Of a DNA stretch of 64,000 bases, positions 49,456 through 57,633 are shown one piece after another. The number at the start of each line of letters is the position of its first letter. Position 1 is the first letter of the stretch. The notes under the pieces are model-generated. The model was given only the letters and a program-made list of their open reading frames with translations, ran no database searches and was not told the origin of the DNA. This DNA is from Hymenobacter norwichensis DSM 15439 (GTDB taxonomy: Bacteria > Bacteroidota > Bacteroidia > Cytophagales > Hymenobacteraceae). The stretch is from positions 620,001 to 684,000 of the forward strand of contig NZ_ATVL01000006.1 in the NCBI RefSeq assembly GCF_000420705.1, given 5' to 3'. Both the position numbers and the translations under genes were made by a program.

Positions 49456-52101
49456 ATGTTCCTCAACACTATCCGGGGCTGGCTTCGGGTCTGTTTTCCG
49501 CTTAGTGTATTGGTCGTGGCTGGTGCCGGTCAGCTGGCGGCCCAATACAAACCAGTTCCTACAATCAGCAAACTGGCTCCCACAGTGCGGGCAACAGGTT
49601 CCGGCCAGCAAACTGCGCGCGTGAGCGTCACAAACCGGACTGCATTTGTGGAATGGATGCGCCAGACGTTGCCGGGCGTGCGGGTACAGCCTGAACCTGG
49701 CCAACCAGAACTGGCGCTGGTTGTGGGAGCAACTAAAGCGCAACTAGAAGTGTTGCTGGCTTCGCCTTTAGTGCAATTTGTGGATGTGCCCAACCGGCCT
49801 GCCCACGAAGAGCGGCGCCTAGACCGGGCCAATCCAGTGGTGAACGGGGTGGCGGCGGTGCACCAGTACTACCCGGGCCTCACGGGGCAAGGCCTAACGG
49901 TTTCAGTGAAAGAAAACCTGCTTGACCCCACTGATATCGACTTCAAAGGCCGCTTGGTTGACGTAACAGCTTCCTCGGCGCCGGTATCGGAACATGCGTC
50001 CGTTATGGCAACGCTTATTGCCGGAGGCGGCAACTCAGCTCGCAGCGGTAAAGGCGTTGCTTGGCAAGCCCGCATCACTCCCGCCGACTACGCCAACCTG
50101 CTGCCCGACAACCTAACCGACCTGAACCGGCGCGGTGTAAGCGTGCAGAACCACTCCTACGGTACCGGCATCGAAAACTACTACGGCCTTGAGTCCCGCG
50201 CCTACGATGCCCAGGCCCGGCAGAACCCCGCGCTGCTGCACGTATTTTCTTCGGGCAATTCGGGTAACCTAGCTCCTGATACCGGACGGTACGAGGGCCT
50301 AAGCGCAGTGGCCAACCTGACTGGACAATTCAAGATGTCGAAGAACACGCTGAGCGTGGGCGCTACCAATGCGCAGGGTGAAGTAGCGCCGCTCAGCTCC
50401 CGTGGTCCTGCCTATGATGGCCGCGTGAAACCTGAGCTGGTGGCTTTCGGTGACGATGGATCTTCCGACGCAGCCGCGTTGGTTTCGGGCATCAGCTTGC
50501 TGGCCCAGCAAGCCTACCGCGACCTGAACGGCGGCGCGTTGCCACCTAGTTCATTGGTGAAAGCCGCCCTGCTTAACAGCGCCGATGATACTGGCCGCCC
50601 CGAAGTGGATTTCGACTCGGGCTTCGGGCAGGTTGATGCACTGGGTACCGTGCGCACAGTGCTGAACGGGCGCTACCGAACTGGTACAATAGGGCAGGGG
50701 CAAACGGAACGGTTTCAGCTAATTCCGCCACCAGGTGCTCGGAAACTCAAAGTCACGCTTACTTGGACCGATCCTGAAGCCATAGCCAATGCCTCGCAGG
50801 CTTTAGTCAATGATTTGGATTTAGAAGTAGTAGCATTGAATTTTGGCCGTGACGTTCAGTACTTGCCTTGGACGCTAAGCTCCTATCCAAACCTGGATTC
50901 GTTGGCTTTACCCGCGCGTCGGCGTCCTGATCATCTTAATAATGTCGAGCAGGTAACACTAACGGGTGTAGTGCAGGACTATTACATGATAGTTATTCGC
51001 GGCTTCAACGTAACGGCAGGGCCGCAGACGTTTAGCGTGGCGTATGAGTTTGAGCGGGAGTTTGACTGGCTGAATCCGCTAAAAACCCGCAGCTTGCAGG
51101 TAGGTGCTACCGAGCAGATTGCCTGGCAATGGGCCGGACCTGCCACCACTGCCCGCCTGGAGTATAAGCCCTTCGATGCCGCTGGCTGGCAGATTATCAA
51201 CCCTAACCTTGACCTAAGCCAGCGCAACTACGCGTGGCAGGTGCCCAACATAGCCGCTCCGGTGCAGCTTCGCTTGGTTACGCCCGATACTACCTACGTA
51301 TCCGATACCGTAGCAGTGGCGCGGGAACTGGCCTTGCAGGTAGGGTACGCCTGTCCCGAGGAAGGGCTGCTGTACTGGAACCGAGTGCCGGGTGCCACCG
51401 GCTACCAGATATATCGGCTGGGTGCCACTCACCTGCAACCGTTTCAGCTCACCACTGATACCACCTTGGTGCTTTCCAAAACGCAGCAGGATGTAAGCAG
51501 TTATTACGCCGTAGAGCCTGTGCTTGGGCCAGTGCGCGGCACGCGCAGCATCACTCTCGACTTAGCTAATACGGGCCTCAACTGCTATATCCGCTCATTT
51601 GTGCCGCGCCAACTGGTTGCTGATACAGTGAAGCTGCAATTAGAATTGGGCAGCCTGTTTCGGCTACAGTCGGTGGAGTTGCAGCGCCGGGAATTAGGTG
51701 AATTCCGAACCATTCAAACCATCCGCGCGGGCATTGCACTCAGCACCAAATTTACGGACCTCGCAGCTGCGCCAGGCCTCAACGAGTACCAGGTGAAGTT
51801 ACAAGATATCAGTGGGCGCGTTTTCTACAGCCAAGTGGAAAGTGCGTATTTGGTGCGCCGCAATGAGTTATTGGTATTCCCGGTGCCGGTGGCGGTGGGG
51901 GAACCATTACGGGTAGTTGGTGAGCCAGGCGAGTCGTTGCAACTGTATCTCTTCGACAGCTTGGGCCGGCTGGTGCGCAAAACCACCGTAACAGGAACCA
52001 TCAACGAATTTGACACCAAAGGCCTACGTTCGGGTATGTACTTGCTGCGCGCCCGCACCAGTAACGGGGCCAGCATTACGCGCCGGGTAGTACTGCGCTA
52101 G
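49456..52101 (+). CDS. S8 family subtilisin-like protein with T9SS sorting domain
   Basis: 881 residues: signal peptide (about 1-30, VLVVAGAGQLAAQ), propeptide (about 40-125), S8 domain (about 130-430), Ig-like or fibronectin-like modules and a C-terminal type A T9SS sorting domain (about 800-881, LLVFPVPVAVGEPLRVVGEPGESLQLYLFDSLGRLV). Active-site parts: His180 in EHASVMATLIAGGG, oxyanion Asn268 in FSSGNSG and Ser337 in FGDDGSSDAAALVSG. The Asp position reads VSVKENLLD where VAVLDTG is usual, so the catalytic Asp may be Glu153 or displaced. The ATG at 49456 matches the signal peptide. It is exported to the surface by T9SS. Confidence 0.85.
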   Translation: MFLNTIRGWLRVCFPLSVLVVAGAGQLAAQYKPVPTISKLAPTVRATGSGQQTARVSVTNRTAFVEWMRQTLPGVRVQPEPGQPELALVVGATKAQLEVLLASPLVQFVDVPNRPAHEERRLDRANPVVNGVAAVHQYYPGLTGQGLTVSVKENLLDPTDIDFKGRLVDVTASSAPVSEHASVMATLIAGGGNSARSGKGVAWQARITPADYANLLPDNLTDLNRRGVSVQNHSYGTGIENYYGLESRAYDAQARQNPALLHVFSSGNSGNLAPDTGRYEGLSAVANLTGQFKMSKNTLSVGATNAQGEVAPLSSRGPAYDGRVKPELVAFGDDGSSDAAALVSGISLLAQQAYRDLNGGALPPSSLVKAALLNSADDTGRPEVDFDSGFGQVDALGTVRTVLNGRYRTGTIGQGQTERFQLIPPPGARKLKVTLTWTDPEAIANASQALVNDLDLEVVALNFGRDVQYLPWTLSSYPNLDSLALPARRRPDHLNNVEQVTLTGVVQDYYMIVIRGFNVTAGPQTFSVAYEFEREFDWLNPLKTRSLQVGATEQIAWQWAGPATTARLEYKPFDAAGWQIINPNLDLSQRNYAWQVPNIAAPVQLRLVTPDTTYVSDTVAVARELALQVGYACPEEGLLYWNRVPGATGYQIYRLGATHLQPFQLTTDTTLVLSKTQQDVSSYYAVEPVLGPVRGTRSITLDLANTGLNCYIRSFVPRQLVADTVKLQLELGSLFRLQSVELQRRELGEFRTIQTIRAGIALSTKFTDLAAAPGLNEYQVKLQDISGRVFYSQVESAYLVRRNELLVFPVPVAVGEPLRVVGEPGESLQLYLFDSLGRLVRKTTVTGTINEFDTKGLRSGMYLLRARTSNGASITRRVVLR

Positions 52102-52189
52102 CGGGCAGGGTATAGATAAATTGATATAGCATTGCCCTGTTTGCCGCAGCGAGGATGCGGTGCCTGCATCTGTAATGGCGCTAGCATAA

Positions 52190-52227
52190 AAAAGCCCCCT
52201 GACCGTATGCGTGGTCAGGGGGCTTTT
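52190..52227. terminator. bidirectional terminator between the subtilase and M57-type genes
   Basis: Perfect 15-bp stem AAAAGCCCCCTGACC / GGTCAGGGGGCTTTT with an eight-base loop. It separates two convergent genes. Confidence 0.85.
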
Positions 52228-52249
52228 AACTTAAGCTACTGGCTATACC

Positions 52250-53059
52250 TTAGTATAGATAGTTGAGCGCCGTTCTATCATTGGAGTTGAAGGGACGGTT
52301 AGCACCCGAGCCAATGCAGGCCAGCATCCAAGAGTTAGGATCGTTGCCAGTGGGAGTGCCTGGGATGTAAACGGCGCCTACCGTGCTAGCACCTTCGTTT
52401 ACTGCCGAGCCACCGCAGCTATACTGCCGGCCCGCGTAGTCGGTGTGGCGGAAGCCGATGCAATGCCCTACTTCGTGCGCCAAAATGGTAGCAATGTACG
52501 TGGAGGCATTGGCCGTGCCGATGGCCCCCGAGTTGACTAACACTTGGTTGTAAGGGTTGCCACCGGAAGGGAAGCCTGCTGAGGCCAAGTAGCCGGCACC
52601 AGATGGCGCCGCCGACAGCACAATGTTGCCGCCCGAGGTAACACGCGAAAAACGCAGCCGCAGGTTTTCGGCATTGTAGCGCCGAATCAGCTCGTCGGTA
52701 GCCGTGATGTACGCGGATGGCAAGCTGGTGGAAACACGGATAGTAATGGTGCGGGTGCCGCTGCTGGTGTTTACCAGGTTGGTAGTACGGTACTGCTCTT
52801 CCTGGCCGACGCGCAACATCGAGTACTCCGGCTGGCTGGTGAGCATCTCATTAGTTAACAGAATATCGCCTTCCACCAATACTCCTCCTTCTACCACAGT
52901 AGCTTCTGTAGTGCTAAAGCCTAGAGCACGAACTTGGGTGAGAGTTTCTTCTGATATTTCACTTTTTGCAACTACGTCTTCTTTCTTTTCGCAAGAAGAA
53001 ATTGCGAAGGCAGTACCAACTACTAACGCAAGCGGAGTGAATAAACGGGTAATTTTCAT
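52250..53059 (-). CDS. M57-type zinc metalloprotease lipoprotein
   Basis: 269 residues. The signal peptide ends in a lipobox (AFAISSC) with Cys23 lipidated. A propeptide-like region precedes the metzincin-type zinc site HEVGHCIGFRHTD (HExxHxxGxxH), the mark of the Bacteroidota M57/dual-action HEIGH peptidases. A short Met-turn-like segment (DPNSWMLACIGSG) follows. The C terminus NDRTALNYLY is typical of the family. The protein is probably anchored in the outer membrane. The ATG at 53059 is the start. The upstream 950 bases hold no clear gene. Confidence 0.9.
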   Translation of the reverse strand: MKITRLFTPLALVVGTAFAISSCEKKEDVVAKSEISEETLTQVRALGFSTTEATVVEGGVLVEGDILLTNEMLTSQPEYSMLRVGQEEQYRTTNLVNTSSGTRTITIRVSTSLPSAYITATDELIRRYNAENLRLRFSRVTSGGNIVLSAAPSGAGYLASAGFPSGGNPYNQVLVNSGAIGTANASTYIATILAHEVGHCIGFRHTDYAGRQYSCGGSAVNEGASTVGAVYIPGTPTGNDPNSWMLACIGSGANRPFNSNDRTALNYLY

Positions 53060-54013
53060 GGTGAAGGTTGGTTTGGTTGTGGAAAGGAAGAACAGAATAT
53101 GGTGAGGAAATAGATGAATTTTGCTGATATGTCAATGTATGGCCATAGTAATTAACATAATTATACACAAATGCTGTTTTTATTGAAATTATATGATTTG
53201 ATTATAAAATATGGTTTTTAGATTAAGATGAAGGTGAAATGAAGAATAGATGCTGTGTTAGTATAATATAATTCAGCGAATTGAAATCGGTAATATATGA
53301 TTAGCCATATAATTAAATTGTTGTTCTTAATCGTCTAGCATCTTTGCTCTTATCATAGCTAGGTGCTGAAAATCAACAGTATCTGCTAAGCTGTGCTTGT
53401 CAAAATTCGATTAGTAGCTAATAGCTTTAAGCGTTATCTGTCTGTTCGATTTCTGTGTGAGTTTTTGTTTGCTTGCTACTTTCAGTGTGGCTGCCGTTTG
53501 GTAGTGCCAAGGCCTAGTCCACTGATACCATTCCCGGTACAGTCATCAGGGTAGCTACTCCGGCGGATATAGTGGCCACCAAAAGCTCCAACGCAACAGG
53601 TACTGCGGTCCGGTTCCGGTATCCGACCAGGGTGCCCACAACTGCGAATAAGACCCTAGAGGTAAACTAAGCCGCTGATTCGGTGGTGCGGAAAGTGACT
53701 GCCATTGGTGAGGCTACTATGCTGGCTGGTGCGCCGTTAGGCTTTGAACACTAAGACGAAACTGCACTTATAGGTGCGTTTCAATAGCCCATTCGGGGTA
53801 GGGGCGGGGCTCTGGGGAATGGTGTGCGTCGCCGATAGCCAAAGCCAGGTTATTCGGGTGGTACGGTAGGAAAACCGACTTTATTTCCTGACCTAGCCCC
53901 TGCTCCTGAAGGGCGAAACGGGTGTTCGGGCCCCGCTTCCGAATTCTGTATCTTTGTAAAAACCGGTTTTCCGCGGCGTCCGGCGCTGCTTCACTATATA
54001 AATATTCCCACCA
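53060..54013. other. gene-poor region with possible decayed coding sequence
   Basis: About 950 bases without a supported gene. The first third (53100-53460) is very AT-rich. Between 53510 and 53760 there are short, apparently decayed frames on the plus strand, such as TDTIPGTVIRVATPADIVATK and, in another frame, DSVVRKVTAIGEATMLAG, each interrupted by stops. The right end carries the promoter of the PSP1 gene (TATCTTTG, 53949-53956). No RNA gene or insertion sequence is visible. Confidence 0.5.
53949..53956 (+). promoter_or_regulatory. promoter -7 element of the PSP1-gldH operon
   Basis: TATCTTTG is an exact TAnnTTTG match, about 58 bases before the GTG at 54014. A TTC at 53925-53927 stands 21 bases upstream in place of TTG. 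Confidence 0.55.
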
Positions 54014-55681
54014 GTGGCTTGTTCCTCCTGTTCTTCCGGCGGTAGCTGCTCTACCACTACCTCGGGCTGCGGCTCGAAGGGTAGCTGTAGCAGCGGCTGC
54101 ACCCGCCTCAACGTATTCGACTGGCTCCAGGACCTGGATACGCCCAGCGACTTCAAAGGCTTCGACATAGTTGAAATCCGCTTTAAAGGCGGCCGTAAAG
54201 ACTTCTACCGCAACACCCACCACCTGCCCCTCGTCACTGGCGACGCCGTAGTGGTGGAGGCTGGCGGCAATGGCTGGCACTTAGGCCACGTTTCGCTGAA
54301 AGGCGAATTGGTGCGCCTCCAGATGAAAAAGAAAAAGGTGCCCCTAGATTCCAAGGACATCCACAACATCCTGCGGGTAGCCACCGAGCAGGACACCGAG
54401 CGGTGGAATGCCGTGCGCGACCTGGAAACCGGCACCATGTTCCGGGCCCGCACCGTGGTTGACGAGTTGCGCTTGCGCATGAAGCTCTCCGACGTGGAGT
54501 ACCAGGCTGACCGCACCCGCGCTACCTTCTTCTATTCGGCCGAGGACCGGGTTGATTTTCGGGACCTAATCAAGCGCCTCGCCGATGAGTTTCGGGTGCG
54601 GGTGGAAATGCGCCAGATTTCGTTGCGCCACGAGGCCGGCCGCTTGGGTGGTATTGGCGTGTGTGGGCGTGAGTTGTGCTGCTCCACCTGGCTCACCGAT
54701 TTCAAGAGCGTGAGCACCACCGCGGCCCGCTACCAGAACTTGAGCCTCAACCCGGCCAAGCTGTCGGGGCAGTGTGGGCGCCTCAAGTGCTGCCTCAACT
54801 ACGAGCTGGACACCTACCTCGACGCCCTCAAAGACATTCCGCAAGTGCAGCGCCCGCTCCAAACCGAGAAAGGCGACTACACGCTGCAAAAAACCGACAT
54901 CTTCAAGCGCAAAATGTGGTTTGCGGTGCGCGGCGACAACAACTGGGTGGTGCTGCCCGTGGAGCGCGTGCGCGAAGTGCTGGACATGAACAAGCGTGGC
55001 GAAAAGCCCGACACGCTGCTGGTACCCGTGCGCGAAGAAGAAAAAGCGCCCGAAGTAACGGCCATTGTAGAAGGCTCACTGGAGCGCCTCGATGATAAGA
55101 TTCAAGCCAGCAAGCGGAGCAAGCGCGGCAAGAAGAAAGGTAAGCCTGAAGACGTAGTAGCCGCCGCGCCACGCCCAACCAGTGGCCGCCCTGTTGCTCC
55201 GAGCCGGGGTGCTGCTCCTGCACGCCCTACTACCGTGCCAGAGCCCGTTGCCGAGTCGTCGGCCCCAGTACCGGAGCAACAGGGCGCCGCCGCTGGCACT
55301 GCTGGTGAGGAGCCCCGGCGCCCCCGCGGTGCCGCTGCCCGCCCCCTCAACCGCCGCAACAACCGCAACCGTTCCGGTAATTCCAACTCAGCCGATGGCA
55401 CGCGCCCAGAAGGCTCGTCGCGCAACGCTGACGGCCGCCGCAATGCCCCTGCCGACGGCACCAAGCCCGACGGCAACTCGGAAAGTCGGCCGCCGCGTAG
55501 TGGCGAAAGACGAGGTGGCCGGGGAGCATCGGCTTCCGGCGAAGGTGGCGAAAACCGCCCCAGCAGTACCGAAGGTGGCAACCGGCCTCCACGGGAAGGT
55601 GGTCGCTCGGGCCGCCGCGGTGGCGGCCGCCGCCCCGAAGGTGGTGCCGCTTCCGCGCCTTCTGCTTCTCCTGCTTCCTGA
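54014..55681 (+). CDS. PSP1-domain protein (RicT-like) with Cys-rich N terminus and disordered tail
   Basis: 555 residues. The first 30 residues hold six Cys in a Ser/Gly-rich stretch (ACSSCSSGGSC ... SCSSGC), suggestive of a metal or Fe-S site. The PSP1 domain runs from about 40 to 300 and contains Cys pairs ICGRELCCSTW-like VCGRELCCSTW and QCGRLKCCLNYE, as in RicT, which binds an iron-sulfur cluster. The last 200 residues are disordered and rich in Pro, Arg, Gly, Glu and Ala. The start is GTG at 54014. gldH follows 16 bases after the stop; the PSP1-gldH pairing is conserved in Bacteroidota. The exact role here is not known. Confidence 0.88.
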   Translation: MACSSCSSGGSCSTTTSGCGSKGSCSSGCTRLNVFDWLQDLDTPSDFKGFDIVEIRFKGGRKDFYRNTHHLPLVTGDAVVVEAGGNGWHLGHVSLKGELVRLQMKKKKVPLDSKDIHNILRVATEQDTERWNAVRDLETGTMFRARTVVDELRLRMKLSDVEYQADRTRATFFYSAEDRVDFRDLIKRLADEFRVRVEMRQISLRHEAGRLGGIGVCGRELCCSTWLTDFKSVSTTAARYQNLSLNPAKLSGQCGRLKCCLNYELDTYLDALKDIPQVQRPLQTEKGDYTLQKTDIFKRKMWFAVRGDNNWVVLPVERVREVLDMNKRGEKPDTLLVPVREEEKAPEVTAIVEGSLERLDDKIQASKRSKRGKKKGKPEDVVAAAPRPTSGRPVAPSRGAAPARPTTVPEPVAESSAPVPEQQGAAAGTAGEEPRRPRGAAARPLNRRNNRNRSGNSNSADGTRPEGSSRNADGRRNAPADGTKPDGNSESRPPRSGERRGGRGASASGEGGENRPSSTEGGNRPPREGGRSGRRGGGRRPEGGAASAPSASPAS

Positions 55682-55696
55682 TTCTGTTTCCTGTTT

Positions 55697-56191
55697 ATGC
55701 TAAAGTTGTTTCGTGTGCTTCCGGCCTTCGGGTTGAGCCTGACGCTCCTGCTGACTGCCTGCGACCCGAGCCAGGTGTATGAGAAAAACGTCGATTTCGA
55801 CAACTATACCTGGTCGGTGCGGCAGAAGCCGGCTTTCACCTTTGATATTGCCGATACCACCCAGCGCTACGATGTGTACTTCAACATTCGTAACGCTTCG
55901 GCTTACGGCTACTACAACCTGTATCTGAAGCATACGCTCACCGATCCGGCCAACAAGCAGGTGTCGCAACTGCTTCACCAGATGATTCTGATGGACCCGC
56001 AAACCGGCGAGCCACGCGGCAAAGGCACCGGCGACATCTACGACCACCAGTTTCTGGCCCTGCCCAATCAGCAGTTCCACCAAACTGGTACCTACAAAAT
56101 TGTGCTGGAGCAGTATATGCGCCAGGCTCAGCTACCCGGCCTGATGGCTGTGGGGGTGCGAGTGTCCAAAGCCAAACCCGCCACTCCCTAA
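55697..56191 (+). CDS. gldH: gliding motility lipoprotein GldH
   Basis: Lipoprotein needed for gliding and type 9 secretion in related Bacteroidota. 164 residues. The signal peptide ends in a lipobox (LLLTAC) with Cys22 lipidated. The mature sequence begins DPSQVYEKNVDFDNYTWSVRQKPAFTFDIADT, the typical GldH opening, and continues with YDVYFNIRNASAYGYYNLYLKHTL. Outer-membrane or periplasmic location is inferred from the family. The ATG at 55697 begins 16 bases after the PSP1 stop, so they share a message. A bidirectional terminator with cspA follows. Confidence 0.92.
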   Translation: MLKLFRVLPAFGLSLTLLLTACDPSQVYEKNVDFDNYTWSVRQKPAFTFDIADTTQRYDVYFNIRNASAYGYYNLYLKHTLTDPANKQVSQLLHQMILMDPQTGEPRGKGTGDIYDHQFLALPNQQFHQTGTYKIVLEQYMRQAQLPGLMAVGVRVSKAKPATP

Positions 56192-56221
56192 GGTGCTACT
56201 CCGGTATCTTTTCAAAAAAGC

Positions 56222-56255
56222 AAAAACGCCCTGGTTGTATAACCGGGGCGTTTTT
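56222..56255. terminator. bidirectional terminator between gldH and cspA
   Basis: Stem AAAAACGCCC / GGGCGTTTTT with inner GGTT/AACC pairing and T run on the plus strand. The two convergent genes end on either side. Confidence 0.82.
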
Positions 56256-56325
56256 TGTTGAAGCAATGCCTAAGGAGAACCGCAAAGGCGGCTAGCAACG
56301 GCCACCAGTTGGCACCCGAGAGTAG

Positions 56326-56523
56326 CTATACCGCAATACGCTCAACTTTAACTGCATTGAGGCCTTTTTTGCCTTCGATAACATCAAACGAAACCCGGTC
56401 ATTCTCACGGATTTCGTGGATAAGGCCGGTCTGGTGCACGAAAATATCTTGGCTGTTTTCGTCCTGAATAATGAAGCCGAACCCTTTTGCTTCATTGTAG
56501 AACTTTACTTTACCGGTTTTCAT
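56326..56523 (-). CDS. cold-shock DNA/RNA-binding protein
   Basis: Small nucleic-acid chaperone of 65 residues that melts RNA structure at low temperature. The RNP1 motif is KGFGFI (residues 13-18) and the RNP2 motif DIFVHQ (residues 26-31). The sequence is single-domain and full-length. The ATG at 56523 is the start. The upstream region to 56700 may hold a leader, typical for cold-shock mRNAs. It is divergent from a disordered hydrophilic protein. Confidence 0.95.
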   Translation of the reverse strand: MKTGKVKFYNEAKGFGFIIQDENSQDIFVHQTGLIHEIRENDRVSFDVIEGKKGLNAVKVERIAV

Positions 56524-56717
56524 AATACTACTAAGGTTGATTTGGAAGAGGAAAAGGAAGTGAAAAAGATGCAGGTAAATCTAAGGGGTATTTTGAACTC
56601 GCCCAACTCAAAAGTGCCAAATCCAACCCCGACCCCTACGGAAGCGTAGCAGTAGCTACCTGGCCCGGCCTCCCTGCGTGGCTAACTGCCGTTGTTCTAC
56701 CATTGCTTTTCTGTCCT

Positions 56718-57560
56718 ATGGAACCTTCCACCACGCCCAACCCAAGTCCCGAGCAAACTGCCACTGGTAACGCGCTGCCCTCGGCCCACACCGAGCCCCA
56801 CGAAGTGCCCGGCAGCGACGCCAGCAACAGCGTCACCGACTCCTTTGCCGATGAAGACCGGCGCGACAACCAACTGGCCAACCCCGGCCGCGGCGAGTTT
56901 GGCGCTCACGGCCCCGGCCATACGCAAGGCGGTTTCGGCAACCAGTTCCGCGGCGACGAGGTGTACGGCGGCCAGGTAGTGCCCGCCGAGGCCACTCGGG
57001 GCGGCTACGCGGGTGGCACAACCGAAAACAACACTGGCTCGGCAGAAAGTACTCCCACCAACCAGAGTTCTAGCACCTTTGGTACCCAGCCCGGCACGCC
57101 AGTAGAGGGCTCGGCTGTTTCTCCTGACTATGGCAACGACAACAACGCGCCGCAGCACTTGAGTGGTGGCTACAGCGAAGACTACGGCCGTTCCTCGCTG
57201 GGCGGTACCAGCAATGCCGGCGCCAACCTAACCGGCCAGCGCAACCAAGTGGAAGACGAATACCTGCCCGCCGATAGCAAAGAAGAAGCTACGTCGCCGG
57301 GCGGTTTTCAGGCCGATCCAGCGCCGGTACCCAACCAGCCCGCTGTGGCCGGCGCCAACGAGCACACCAAGCCCGACGCTGCCCGCGAAGCCGACGAGTC
57401 GCGCACGGGCTACGTGCGTACCGAAGGCGAGCATAGCGAACAAGGCAATACCGGCGCGGGCATCGGTAGCAAAGGCGGTTCCTACAACGACCCCAATGGC
57501 CCCAAAGGCGACGCGCCCGGCCAAACTGGTCCCCAAAATACCGAACCGAAAGCGCAATAA
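56718..57560 (+). CDS. intrinsically disordered hydrophilic protein
   Basis: 280 residues with almost no hydrophobic core, rich in Gly, Asn, Asp, Gln, Thr and Pro (VPGSDASNSVTDSFADEDRR, GGFGNQFRGDEVYGGQVV, GYSEDYGRSSLGG). No signal peptide, no membrane segment, no repeat longer than a few residues. Such proteins often protect against desiccation or freezing, but no LEA motif is recognisable, so the function is unknown. The ATG at 56718 gives MEPSTTPNPSPEQ; an in-frame ATG lies 5 codons upstream. It is divergent from the cold-shock gene. Confidence 0.8.
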   Translation: MEPSTTPNPSPEQTATGNALPSAHTEPHEVPGSDASNSVTDSFADEDRRDNQLANPGRGEFGAHGPGHTQGGFGNQFRGDEVYGGQVVPAEATRGGYAGGTTENNTGSAESTPTNQSSSTFGTQPGTPVEGSAVSPDYGNDNNAPQHLSGGYSEDYGRSSLGGTSNAGANLTGQRNQVEDEYLPADSKEEATSPGGFQADPAPVPNQPAVAGANEHTKPDAAREADESRTGYVRTEGEHSEQGNTGAGIGSKGGSYNDPNGPKGDAPGQTGPQNTEPKAQ

Positions 57561-57630
57561 GCAGCGCAACAAGTCAGCGGGCCGCCGTGTCTCGGAAGCA
57601 TCCGAAATACGGCGGCCTTGCTGTTGCTGC
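57561..57630. other. long imperfect stem-loop between convergent genes
   Basis: GGCCGCCGT/ACGGCGGCC (57580-57588 with 57609-57617) with an inner TCGG/CCGA stem and weak outer pairing (GCAGC.../...GCTGC). It separates the disordered protein gene from the opposing propeller lipoprotein gene; no long T run is present. Confidence 0.55.
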
Positions 57631-57633
57631 ACT

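Noticed and set aside
49140..49469. 109-residue minus-strand frame between the dehydrogenase and subtilase genes
   Set aside because: Covers the terminator and the subtilase promoter; composition is not protein-like.
55102..55803. 233-residue minus-strand frame rich in Pro and Arg
   Set aside because: Antisense to the disordered tail of the PSP1 protein; repetitive Pro/Arg/Gly translation without domain.
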